Source: JAMQKA01 sp043951865 (GTDB lineage Bacteria > Bacteroidota > Rhodothermia > Balneolales > Balneolaceae). Taken from it: a stretch of 64,000 bases of DNA. A program made the translations under genes and the position numbers. The notes beneath the pieces are model-generated. The model was not told where the DNA came from. It made no database searches and worked only from the letters and a program-made list of their open reading frames with translations. The first letter of the stretch is position 1. Each line of letters opens with the position of its first letter. This document shows positions 28,840-35,910 of this stretch, one piece after another. Location: positions 43,909-107,908 of the forward strand of contig NZ_JBINJF010000015.1 in assembly GCF_043951865.1 (NCBI RefSeq), in the 5' to 3' direction.

Positions 28840-29538
28840 TCAAGGTGATAATAATGCGCCCGATCCACCGGTAAAGTAGATGTACAAGGGGATAAAGATA
28901 AAGCCCACAGCCATCAAAACAGCGAAGATGATCCCCGCGGTATAAATAAGACCTGAAAACCTGGTATGCTTCATCGTCAGAGAGGTAAATGCGCTCCAAA
29001 AGCCATGCTTTAGGTGAAAGCCCAAAAGAATCATCACAAATGTATAGCCGAAGGCGTAAAGCGGACTTTGAAATTTTTCCACTACCAGCGCCTTCAGGTC
29101 GCGCGCCGGTTCACCGTCGATCATTACCGTCTCGGTAGCCCCGAACTTAAACGAGTCCAGGTGAACAATTAAAAACAGAAAGAGGACGATACCGGTAAAG
29201 ATCATGCTTTTGGAAGCCCAGCTAACATGACTAGCTCCCCCTTTACTGTTGTATTCTTCATATCCCTCCGGCCGGGATTTCCGGCGTTTCAACCAGATCG
29301 AAACCCCGAGATAGGCGTGCAGCAGAAAGCCCACGACCAACACCGCTTCAATCAGGTACAAGATCCACCCAAGACTTTCAAGGGCATAGGTGTATTCGTT
29401 AAAGGCCTGCGGTTCCCCAAAAATCGTCAGATTTCCAATCAGGTGCCCGATAATAAAAAGAATAAGGCCAATACCTGTAACTCCGGTTAAAATTTTTCTA
29501 CCAACTTGTGACTCTAGCGCTTGTAAAATTGATGGCAT
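28840..29538 (-). CDS. sdhC: succinate dehydrogenase cytochrome b subunit
   Basis: Membrane anchor binding heme b and quinone. It has 232 residues with five hydrophobic helices and several helix histidines (IGHLIGN, LLHAYLG, IVHLDSF, GFHLKHGFW), as in the di-heme SdhC of Bacteroidota. The frame extends 24 codons upstream of the ATG at 29538, but that stretch is basic and family members begin near MPSILQALESQVGRKILTGV, so 29538 is chosen. It is the first gene of the operon. There is no separate sdhD, as expected for this type. Confidence 0.94.
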   Translation of the reverse strand: MPSILQALESQVGRKILTGVTGIGLILFIIGHLIGNLTIFGEPQAFNEYTYALESLGWILYLIEAVLVVGFLLHAYLGVSIWLKRRKSRPEGYEEYNSKGGASHVSWASKSMIFTGIVLFLFLIVHLDSFKFGATETVMIDGEPARDLKALVVEKFQSPLYAFGYTFVMILLGFHLKHGFWSAFTSLTMKHTRFSGLIYTAGIIFAVLMAVGFIFIPLYIYFTGGSGALLSP

Positions 29539-29779
29539 TGCAATCTGATCGGTGATTTTTCTTCTTAAAATAGGTAAGCCCAAACGTCGCGTTTGAACCC
29601 CTCTTCCCAACGCCTGAAAATGTAGCGAAATAACTAAAAAGGCAAGATCAGATGCCTCAAATAATTATAAACCACTTATTAAGAAAAAGTCTAAATTGGG
29701 TTTTGGTATTTGACAATTGGGATCAGTTATTTGTAGATAAAACTGATCGACAACCTTCTTTTCACCATTTAACCAACTG

Positions 29780-30397
29780 TTGAAGACTGTAGCCAAACAA
29801 ACAACCGCCTCGTTTCGGGAGAAAGGCTCAAAATTTATCGGACACCTCTTTCCCTCGGAAACCAAAGACGAATTTAGCCGGCAGCTTTCCGGTATCACAT
29901 CCCGGTATCCCGACGCGACGCATCACTGCTACGCCTACCGGGTTGACCCCACCGATCCACAGGAGTTCGCCCAGGATGACGGGGAACCTCGTGGAACCGC
30001 CGGACTCCCGATTCTAAACCAGCTCAAGTCGGCTGAACTGGTCAATGCCGGCCTGGTAGTCGTTCGCTATTACGGGGGCACGAACCTGGGAACGTCTGGG
30101 CTGATCGAGGCTTACGGGCACACCGCCCGATGCTGCGCCGAGAAGGCGGACCTGTTTACGCTCATTCCCACACTTAACATCGAGCTGCGATATCCCTACC
30201 ATCGACAAAATGAGATCGATCAGCTCGCCTCAAGCTTTGACCTGACTGAACTGGACGCCACCTACCTGGCCGCCGTAACCCTTGTACTCGCATCGCCTCT
30301 GGACAAATCGGATCAGCTTACCCGGAAGCTGGACAAGATGGTGCACCTGGAAATTCAATATGAAATACTGGGAGAAAGTTTCGTGATTCATCAATAA
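29780..30397 (+). CDS. YigZ / IMPACT family protein
   Basis: The 205 residues match the YigZ/IMPACT (UPF0029) family: SKFIGHLFPSETKDEF, TSRYPDATHHCYAYRV, the signature DDGEPRGTAGLPILNQL and GLVVVRYYGGTNLGTSGL. The family is conserved but its biochemical role is not settled. It is linked to translation or proteolysis by the eukaryotic member IMPACT. No ATG exists between the upstream in-frame stop at 29744 and the conserved region, so TTG at 29780 is the likely start. Its 5' region is shared with divergent sdhC. Confidence 0.9.
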   Translation: MKTVAKQTTASFREKGSKFIGHLFPSETKDEFSRQLSGITSRYPDATHHCYAYRVDPTDPQEFAQDDGEPRGTAGLPILNQLKSAELVNAGLVVVRYYGGTNLGTSGLIEAYGHTARCCAEKADLFTLIPTLNIELRYPYHRQNEIDQLASSFDLTELDATYLAAVTLVLASPLDKSDQLTRKLDKMVHLEIQYEILGESFVIHQ

Positions 30398-30403
30398 CTT
30401 ATG

Positions 30404-30433
30404 CTTTACCCCGGGTTTTGCCAGGGGATAAAG
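30404..30433 (+). terminator. hairpin downstream of the YigZ-family gene
   Basis: CTTTACCCC at 30404-30412 pairs with GGGGATAAAG at 30424-30433 with one bulged base, and the stem continues with two GC pairs. It starts 7 bp after the stop codon. There is no strong U tract after it, so it may be a stabilising 3' hairpin or a weak terminator. Confidence 0.5.
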
Positions 30434-30488
30434 TATTGCCACAGCCTCCTGAAAATATCAACATCCTGTTTCCCGGTTTCTTAACCAA

Positions 30489-30507
30489 TCCGGGTTCAAA
30501 ACCCGGA
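30489..30507. other. perfect 8-bp hairpin TCCGGGTT-CAA-AACCCGGA
   Basis: A second inverted repeat lies 56 bp after the previous hairpin in the same gap, with an 8-bp perfect stem and a 3-nt loop. Preceded by AA, its left half reads AATCCGGGTT, identical to ten bases of the right end of repeat copy C. It could be a terminator stem or a relic of that element. Confidence 0.5.
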
Positions 30508-30589
30508 CATCATCCCAATCCCAAATTGGAGCTGAAACTCTGGTAACCGCTCCTTACTTTAGCTTACTCAAATTCAACAATCAGATCCT

Positions 30590-31147
30590 ATGAAGATTTA
30601 TACAAAACAAGGTGACCAGGGGGATACTTCCCTTTACGGTGGCGACCGGGTGTCAAAATCGTCCTTGAGGATCGAGGCGTATGGAACCGTGGATGAGCTG
30701 AATGCCTGGGTCGGCCTGGCGCTGAGTGCCAGACTTTCTGAGAAAGGAACCGAAGTGATGACGAATATACAGGAGCACCTGTTTATATTGGGAGCCGATC
30801 TTGCCACTCCTCCTTCGGCAAAACCGCGTATTGAGCGGCTTGATGAACGTCACCTCCAATATCTTGAAACCATGATCGACGAAATGCAGAACGAACTACC
30901 GGCACTAAAAAACTTTGTCCGACCCGGCGGGGCAAAAGGTGGAGCTCACCTGCACGTCGCACGCACCATCTGCCGCAGGGCCGAACGCTCGGTCGTTCGG
31001 TGCAGCGAACAGGAAGCGGTTTCTGATTTCACGATTAAGTACCTGAACCGGCTGTCGGACCTCCTCTTTGTGGCAGCTCGCTACGAAAACCAACAGGCCG
31101 GGATCCCGGAAATCCCCTGGAAACCGGACCGGGGTGAGCAGGAATAA
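30590..31147 (+). CDS. cob(I)yrinic acid a,c-diamide adenosyltransferase, PduO type
   Basis: Transfers adenosyl from ATP to cobalamin, giving coenzyme B12. The 185 residues show the PduO-type ATP motif near the N-terminus (YTKQGDQGDTSLYGGDRV), EAYGTVDELNAWVGLA and the C-terminal helix motif RTICRRAERSVV, then YLNRLSDLLFVAARYEN. The protein is of typical length. A B12-using enzyme is implied elsewhere in the genome; none is in the window. It ends 118 bp before the phosphohexomutase, with a heptamer repeat array between them. Confidence 0.94.
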   Translation: MKIYTKQGDQGDTSLYGGDRVSKSSLRIEAYGTVDELNAWVGLALSARLSEKGTEVMTNIQEHLFILGADLATPPSAKPRIERLDERHLQYLETMIDEMQNELPALKNFVRPGGAKGGAHLHVARTICRRAERSVVRCSEQEAVSDFTIKYLNRLSDLLFVAARYENQQAGIPEIPWKPDRGEQE

Positions 31148-31181
31148 CTTGGACCTTCCCGGCCACCAACAAAAACTGAAT

Positions 31182-31264
31182 ACCCAGACCCAAGACCCAC
31201 GACTCAAGACTCAAGACTCAAGACTCAAGACGAAAAACACACAACACAAAACTCAAGACAAAAA
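31182..31264 (+). repeat. degenerate heptamer tandem array upstream of the phosphohexomutase
   Basis: About twelve units in register, nearly all starting AC every seven bases: one 6-mer, then ACCCAAG, ACCCACG, four perfect ACTCAAG, ACGAAAA, ACACACA, ACACAAA, ACTCAAG and ACAAAAA. The last unit ends one base before the ATG at 31266, so the array occupies the leader and any ribosome binding region. A related array lies after ggt on the other strand. Confidence 0.9.
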
Positions 31265-31265
31265 T

Positions 31266-32612
31266 ATGGCCTTAATGATTTCAGTCTCGGGCATCCGGGG
31301 CATTTTTGGTACCGACTTAACTCCTGAAAATCTTGCCCGGTTTACGGCCGCCTACGGCACATGGATCGACCGCGGTACTGTCGTCGTCGGCCGCGATACC
31401 CGTGTTACCGGCCCGTTATGCGAGGACATCGTCTGCTCAACGCTGCAAGCCGTGGGATGCGATGTTGTCAAAGTGGGAGTCGTGCCCACGCCCACCGTAG
31501 CCATGTCGGTACTCGAGCAGGATGCCGATGGGGGCATTATTTTGTCCGCCAGCCATAATCCCGCCGAGTGGAACGCCCTGAAGCTGTTGAATGAGAAAAG
31601 TGAATTCCTGGATTCCGACCAGGGCCAGCAGGTTATTGAACTGTCGGAAAAGGGAACCTTCAACTACCAGCAGTATGAAACGATCGGGTCGGTATTTACC
31701 GACAAGCATGCGGTTGAAAAGCATATCGAAAAGATTCTCGATCTCCCCTACATCAATCCTGACAAAATCGCCGCGGCTGATTTCACCGTGGCGATCGACC
31801 CGGTAAACGGGACCGGGGCTGTCGCCCTCCCCCCCCTGCTGGATGCCCTGGGAGTTCATACCATTCACAAAATTAATGCGGCCCCCACCGGTATCTTTGC
31901 GCACAATCCCGAGCCCCTGCCCGAACATATGCAGGATATCTGTGCCCTGGTACGAAACAAATCATGTGACCTGGGTATTGTGACCGATCCCGATGCCGAC
32001 CGGCTGGCACTGGTGACCAATACCGGTGAACTGTTCGGCGAAGAAAATACGCAGGCAGCTGCAATCGACTTTATGCTTGCCCGGCACAAAGGCCCTGTGG
32101 CCACCAACCTTTCCTCCTCGCAGGTGGTGGACGACATCGCTCAAAAATATGGACAGACCTGTCACCGCTCTTCTGTGGGAGAAATCAACGTAGTGAAGAA
32201 AATGCAGGAGATTGATGCGGTGATCGGGGGCGAAGGCAACGGCGGTGTGATAAATCCGGACCTGCACTACGGCCGGGATGCCCTTGTGGGAGTCGCCATG
32301 ATACTGCAGATGCTGGCAGAACGAGGCATAACGCTGGCCGAATACCACCAGCAGCTGCCAAAATACCATATCAGCAAGAAAAAACTACAGCTCGACGGAA
32401 TTGACGGTGACCAGGTGCTTGAGCGGGCCCGGGAGCGCTATGCCGATCAAAAACTCATTACTATTGACGGGGTGAAAATTCATTTCAGCGAAGGATGGGT
32501 TCACCTGCGAAAATCAAATACCGAACCGATCATCCGGGTCTATGCCGAGGCCCAAACCCGTGAAATGGCCGATGAGCTTGGAGGACGAGTTAAAAAAGAG
32601 GTATTAAAGTAA
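31266..32612 (+). CDS. phosphoglucosamine mutase / phosphomannomutase family protein
   Basis: An alpha-D-phosphohexomutase of 448 residues. The phosphoserine loop reads ILSASHNPAEWNALKLL, the metal-binding loop DPDADRLALV, the sugar-specificity loop GGEGNGGVI and the C-terminal phosphate loop RKSNTEPIIRVYAEA. The GEGNGGV loop and small size resemble Bacteroidota and archaeal enzymes annotated as GlmM or ManB, so glucosamine-6-phosphate or mannose-6-phosphate may be the substrate. An upstream in-frame ATG at 31068 lies inside the previous gene and reads through the heptamer array, so ATG 31266 is chosen. Confidence 0.92.
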   Translation: MALMISVSGIRGIFGTDLTPENLARFTAAYGTWIDRGTVVVGRDTRVTGPLCEDIVCSTLQAVGCDVVKVGVVPTPTVAMSVLEQDADGGIILSASHNPAEWNALKLLNEKSEFLDSDQGQQVIELSEKGTFNYQQYETIGSVFTDKHAVEKHIEKILDLPYINPDKIAAADFTVAIDPVNGTGAVALPPLLDALGVHTIHKINAAPTGIFAHNPEPLPEHMQDICALVRNKSCDLGIVTDPDADRLALVTNTGELFGEENTQAAAIDFMLARHKGPVATNLSSSQVVDDIAQKYGQTCHRSSVGEINVVKKMQEIDAVIGGEGNGGVINPDLHYGRDALVGVAMILQMLAERGITLAEYHQQLPKYHISKKKLQLDGIDGDQVLERARERYADQKLITIDGVKIHFSEGWVHLRKSNTEPIIRVYAEAQTREMADELGGRVKKEVLK

Positions 32613-32773
32613 AAGTAACAGTTCTCCCTTGCTGGAGAGAAAAGTCCCCTCGGATGGGGCATGGTCAACGCTCGTTGTATATTTTGATCTTAAATTTCAA
32701 TCTGCCTGCAGCTTTTTTATTTTAGATTCAATATTTCTTTTAATTGTAAATTTTATCCTCAAGTCAATTTTCC

Positions 32774-33655
32774 ATGATAGTATCAATGACTGGTTTTGGG
32801 CGTGGCGAGGCCTCGGCAGACGGGTTCGCGCTAACCGCTGAAATTCGCGCTGTAAACAGCCGATATCTCGATCTTTCCATCCGCCTGCCACAGGAGATCC
32901 AGGAGAGGGAACTGGATCTTAAAGAAATTATCCAAGCGCAAATAAACCGGGGTAAACTGAATATTAATATCCGCCTCAACCAGGCACAAACCGGGCAGCC
33001 CGAGGTCACCTTCAACGAGGAGCTGGTTAAAGGCTACAAACGGCTGTTGGAAGAGCTCAGAGACTCCGCAAATATTGACGAACCGGTGACCCTGCGCAAT
33101 CTCATGTCATTCAACGACATTTTTGTGAGTCGCGAACAGGATGAGGAGACGATCGAGAAAATATGGCATCTTGCCCGCGAAGCCACCGAAGAAGCCATCG
33201 TGCAGCTGAACCAGATGCGCCGGCAGGAAGGGCGGCAGCTGGAAAAAGACCTGCACCGTCGGGTTTCCAATATTGAAGAACTACTCAATAAAATCGCCGT
33301 ACTCACCAAAGACCGCGCAGAAGAGGCGCGTGAAAAGCTCAAGGAACGGCTGGACGACCTGATTGATGATGATGCGCTGGACCCGGAACGGCTGGAGATG
33401 GAAGTGGCCATCCTTGCTGACAAAATGGATATCACCGAAGAGATCGTCCGGCTGCAATCACATCTCAAATTTTTCAGGGAGGCGCTCGAACAGGAGGAAT
33501 CGGTGGGACGTCGTCTCAATTTTCTTTCCCAGGAAATTAACCGCGAAATCAACACCATCGGTTCCAAAGCCAACAGTTCTGAAATATCAAAACATGTGGT
33601 TCACGCCAAAGAAAACCTCGAACAGATCCGTGAGCAGGTGCAGAATATCGAATAG
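32774..33655 (+). CDS. yicC: YicC family protein
   Basis: The 293 residues begin MIVSMTGFGRGEA, the family hallmark, and end with the conserved GSKANSSEISKHVVHAKENL block of the C-terminal DUF1732 domain. Most of the middle is helical and strongly charged, with coiled-coil character at about 140-205. YicC proteins are RNA endonucleases in E. coli and Bacillus; the activity here is inferred. It heads a plus-strand run yicC-gmk-rpoZ-coaBC, a gene order seen in many bacteria. Confidence 0.94.
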   Translation: MIVSMTGFGRGEASADGFALTAEIRAVNSRYLDLSIRLPQEIQERELDLKEIIQAQINRGKLNINIRLNQAQTGQPEVTFNEELVKGYKRLLEELRDSANIDEPVTLRNLMSFNDIFVSREQDEETIEKIWHLAREATEEAIVQLNQMRRQEGRQLEKDLHRRVSNIEELLNKIAVLTKDRAEEAREKLKERLDDLIDDDALDPERLEMEVAILADKMDITEEIVRLQSHLKFFREALEQEESVGRRLNFLSQEINREINTIGSKANSSEISKHVVHAKENLEQIREQVQNIE

Positions 33656-33755
33656 CGACTCAATGAATGTCGAATGCTTATGAAGTCGGAACAACACACC
33701 CCTGGACAGATTCAGTGCTGAATGCTGCCAAACAGATAACTTTTTGTATAAGACC

Positions 33756-34334
33756 ATGACCTCCCGGGAAAACAAAAAAGGTAAAGTAATTATCATTGTA
33801 GCGCCGAGTGGGGCGGGAAAGACCACAATCGCGAATAAGCTGCTCAATGATATCGACAACGTAAAATTTTCAACCTCTGCCACCACCCGTTCTCCGCGGG
33901 AGGGCGAACAGGACGGCAGGGAGTATTTTTTCCTGAGCGATGAAGAGTTTGACAGGCGGGTGGAACGGGGTGAATTCCTCGAATGGGAAGCCTATGGAGA
34001 AAACCGGTACGGCACCCTGCGTTCAGAAGTTGATAAACTGGTGGAATCTGGCTATTTTCCTCTGCTTGATATCGAGGTCAAAGGGGCTTTGAATGTCAAA
34101 AAGATGTACGGCCCCGGCAGTGTTGCTATTTTTATCAAGCCTCCTTCGCTGGAAGAGCTCAAACAGCGGCTGCGCAATCGAAAGTCGGAAACCGAACAGG
34201 AGGTTCAAATTCGGCTGAAAGAAGCGCAAAAAGAACTGCAATACGCCGATGAGTTCGACCACGTTGTTATTAATGATGACCTGGATAAAGCGTATAGCCA
34301 GGTCAAACAAATTGTCACCAACTTTATCCGCTAA
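33756..34334 (+). CDS. gmk: guanylate kinase
   Basis: Phosphorylates GMP to GDP. It has 192 residues with a P-loop (APSGAGKTTI), the GMP-binding block TTRSPREGEQDGREYFF, GEFLEWEAYGENRYGTL and the lid and C-terminal motifs IFIKPPSLEELKQRLRNR. An ATG at 33756 is preferred to the TTG four codons upstream. It lies 100 bp after yicC and 12 bp before rpoZ. Confidence 0.96.
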   Translation: MTSRENKKGKVIIIVAPSGAGKTTIANKLLNDIDNVKFSTSATTRSPREGEQDGREYFFLSDEEFDRRVERGEFLEWEAYGENRYGTLRSEVDKLVESGYFPLLDIEVKGALNVKKMYGPGSVAIFIKPPSLEELKQRLRNRKSETEQEVQIRLKEAQKELQYADEFDHVVINDDLDKAYSQVKQIVTNFIR

Positions 34335-34346
34335 CCGAGTAGTTTT

Positions 34347-34640
34347 ATGTCCATACAAACATTAGATGTTGAAAAGCTGAACAAAGATACCGGCAATCAG
34401 TATGAACTGATTGTTATCATGTCGAAGCGGTCTCGTCAGCTTGCCGCCCAGGAGAAACTTCAACTGGATGAAAAGCTGAAATACTTTGAAGGGTTCGAAG
34501 ATGACGATGAATTTTCCTTCAACGAAGAGCAGGAAAACATTTCCAAGGAGTTTGAAAAACTGCCCCATCCCACCCAGCGTGCCGTTCAGGAGATGAAGCG
34601 GGGCGAAATCTATTTCCGTTATCCTCAGGACGAGGATTAA
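34347..34640 (+). CDS. rpoZ: RNA polymerase omega subunit (RpoZ/Rpb6-like)
   Basis: The small subunit of 97 residues helps assemble RNA polymerase. It shows the Bacteroidota form, with NQYELIVIMSKRSRQLAAQE near residue 16-35 in place of the proteobacterial R-x-A-x-Q pattern, and an acidic C-terminal half. The position between gmk and coaBC (12 bp and 3 bp gaps) is the classical location of rpoZ and supports the call. Confidence 0.92.
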   Translation: MSIQTLDVEKLNKDTGNQYELIVIMSKRSRQLAAQEKLQLDEKLKYFEGFEDDDEFSFNEEQENISKEFEKLPHPTQRAVQEMKRGEIYFRYPQDED

Positions 34641-34643
34641 CAT

Positions 34644-35846
34644 ATGCTTTCCGGCAAGCGCATCTTGTTGGGCGTAACCGGTGGAATAGCAGCCTACAAG
34701 GCTGCTATTCTTTTGCGCGAATTTCAGAAGGCCGGGGCCGAGGTTCGTGTTGCCATGACCCCCTCGGCCACGCGTTTTGTTGGTGCCGAAACTTTTTCCT
34801 CCCTTTCCAGGCACCCCGTCGCGGTCGATATTTTTCCCGACAGTTCAGATTCCGGCGACTCCTGGACGCGCCATATTCAATGGGGGGAATGGGCCGACCT
34901 TTTTGTAATTGCGCCGTGTACCGCCAACACTCTGGCAAAAATTGTGCACGGGCTTGCCGACAATATGCTCACCTCAACGGTACTGGCAGCGCGTTGCCCG
35001 ATCCTGATCTGCCCGACGATGGACGGGGAGATGTACCAGGCACCCGCCACACGGAAAAACCTAGAACAAGCACATAATTTGGGTTACCACGTCCTTGAAC
35101 CCGAAGAAGGCTACTTGGCCAGCGGCCTGGAGGGCAAGGGACGTCTGCCCGAACCCCAGCAGATTCTGCAGTATTCCACTGAATTGATCTCTTCCGTCTA
35201 TACGGGGGGAGTCCTGGCCGGCAAAACCGTCCTGGTGACGGCTGGTCCCACGCGAGAGCATATCGACCCTGTCCGGTTTATCTCGAACCCCAGCACCGGA
35301 AAAATGGGCTTTGCCATGGCCGAGGCCGCCCGGCAGCTGGGAGCTGAAGTGATACTTATTCACGGTCCGGTGCAGCTCTCCCCTCCAGCCGGAATGGAGA
35401 CGATCGAAATTGAAACTGCCCAGCAGCTTTTTGAGGCGGTTAAAACGTATGCTGATGCTGATATTGTCATAATGTCGGCGGCAGTTGCCGATTTTTCCCC
35501 TTCCGAGTATCACGAGCAAAAAGTAAAGAAGGAGCAAGCAGAATCGGAGATCAAGCTCACCTCCACCCCCGACATCCTGTCCTGGCTGGGTCATAAAAAG
35601 CGAGACGGACAGGTACTGATCGGGTTTGCCATGGAGACGGAAAACCTGCTCGAAAACGCCTCCCGCAAGCTCAATGAAAAAAATATTGACTGGATTGTAG
35701 CCAACTCGCTCACTGAACCCGGAGCTGGGTTTGCCGTTGATACAAACGCCGTCCTTTTACTTGGAAACAGCCGGCAAGAGCAACTCAGCGGCTCAAAAAA
35801 AGAGCTGGCCCGGGAGATCCTGGATCTCATTTTTAATTCAAAATAG
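34644..35846 (+). CDS. coaBC: bifunctional phosphopantothenoylcysteine decarboxylase / phosphopantothenate-cysteine ligase
   Basis: Two consecutive steps of coenzyme A synthesis. The N-terminal CoaC flavoprotein domain (about 1-180) has GVTGGIAAYKAAILL, IAPCTANTLAKIVHGLADN and the PTMDGEMYQAPATRKNLEQ active-site loop. The CoaB domain (about 188-400) has VTAGPTREHIDPVRFISN, SAAVADFSP and IGFAMETEN. The protein is 400 residues, as expected. It starts 3 bp after rpoZ and ends the run. It is convergent with the histidine kinase, with 64 bp between them. PanB, for an earlier step of the same pathway, is also in the window. Confidence 0.96.
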   Translation: MLSGKRILLGVTGGIAAYKAAILLREFQKAGAEVRVAMTPSATRFVGAETFSSLSRHPVAVDIFPDSSDSGDSWTRHIQWGEWADLFVIAPCTANTLAKIVHGLADNMLTSTVLAARCPILICPTMDGEMYQAPATRKNLEQAHNLGYHVLEPEEGYLASGLEGKGRLPEPQQILQYSTELISSVYTGGVLAGKTVLVTAGPTREHIDPVRFISNPSTGKMGFAMAEAARQLGAEVILIHGPVQLSPPAGMETIEIETAQQLFEAVKTYADADIVIMSAAVADFSPSEYHEQKVKKEQAESEIKLTSTPDILSWLGHKKRDGQVLIGFAMETENLLENASRKLNEKNIDWIVANSLTEPGAGFAVDTNAVLLLGNSRQEQLSGSKKELAREILDLIFNSK

Positions 35847-35910
35847 CAGTACACTGTCACAGTTTTAATTGCCCGGTTTGGCCCAGATTTCGATCAGGTT
35901 ACGGAAGGTA

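Noticed and set aside
31182..31264. Short CRISPR array
   Set aside because: The period is 7 bp with no spacers, far from the 28-37 bp repeats and unique spacers of CRISPR.
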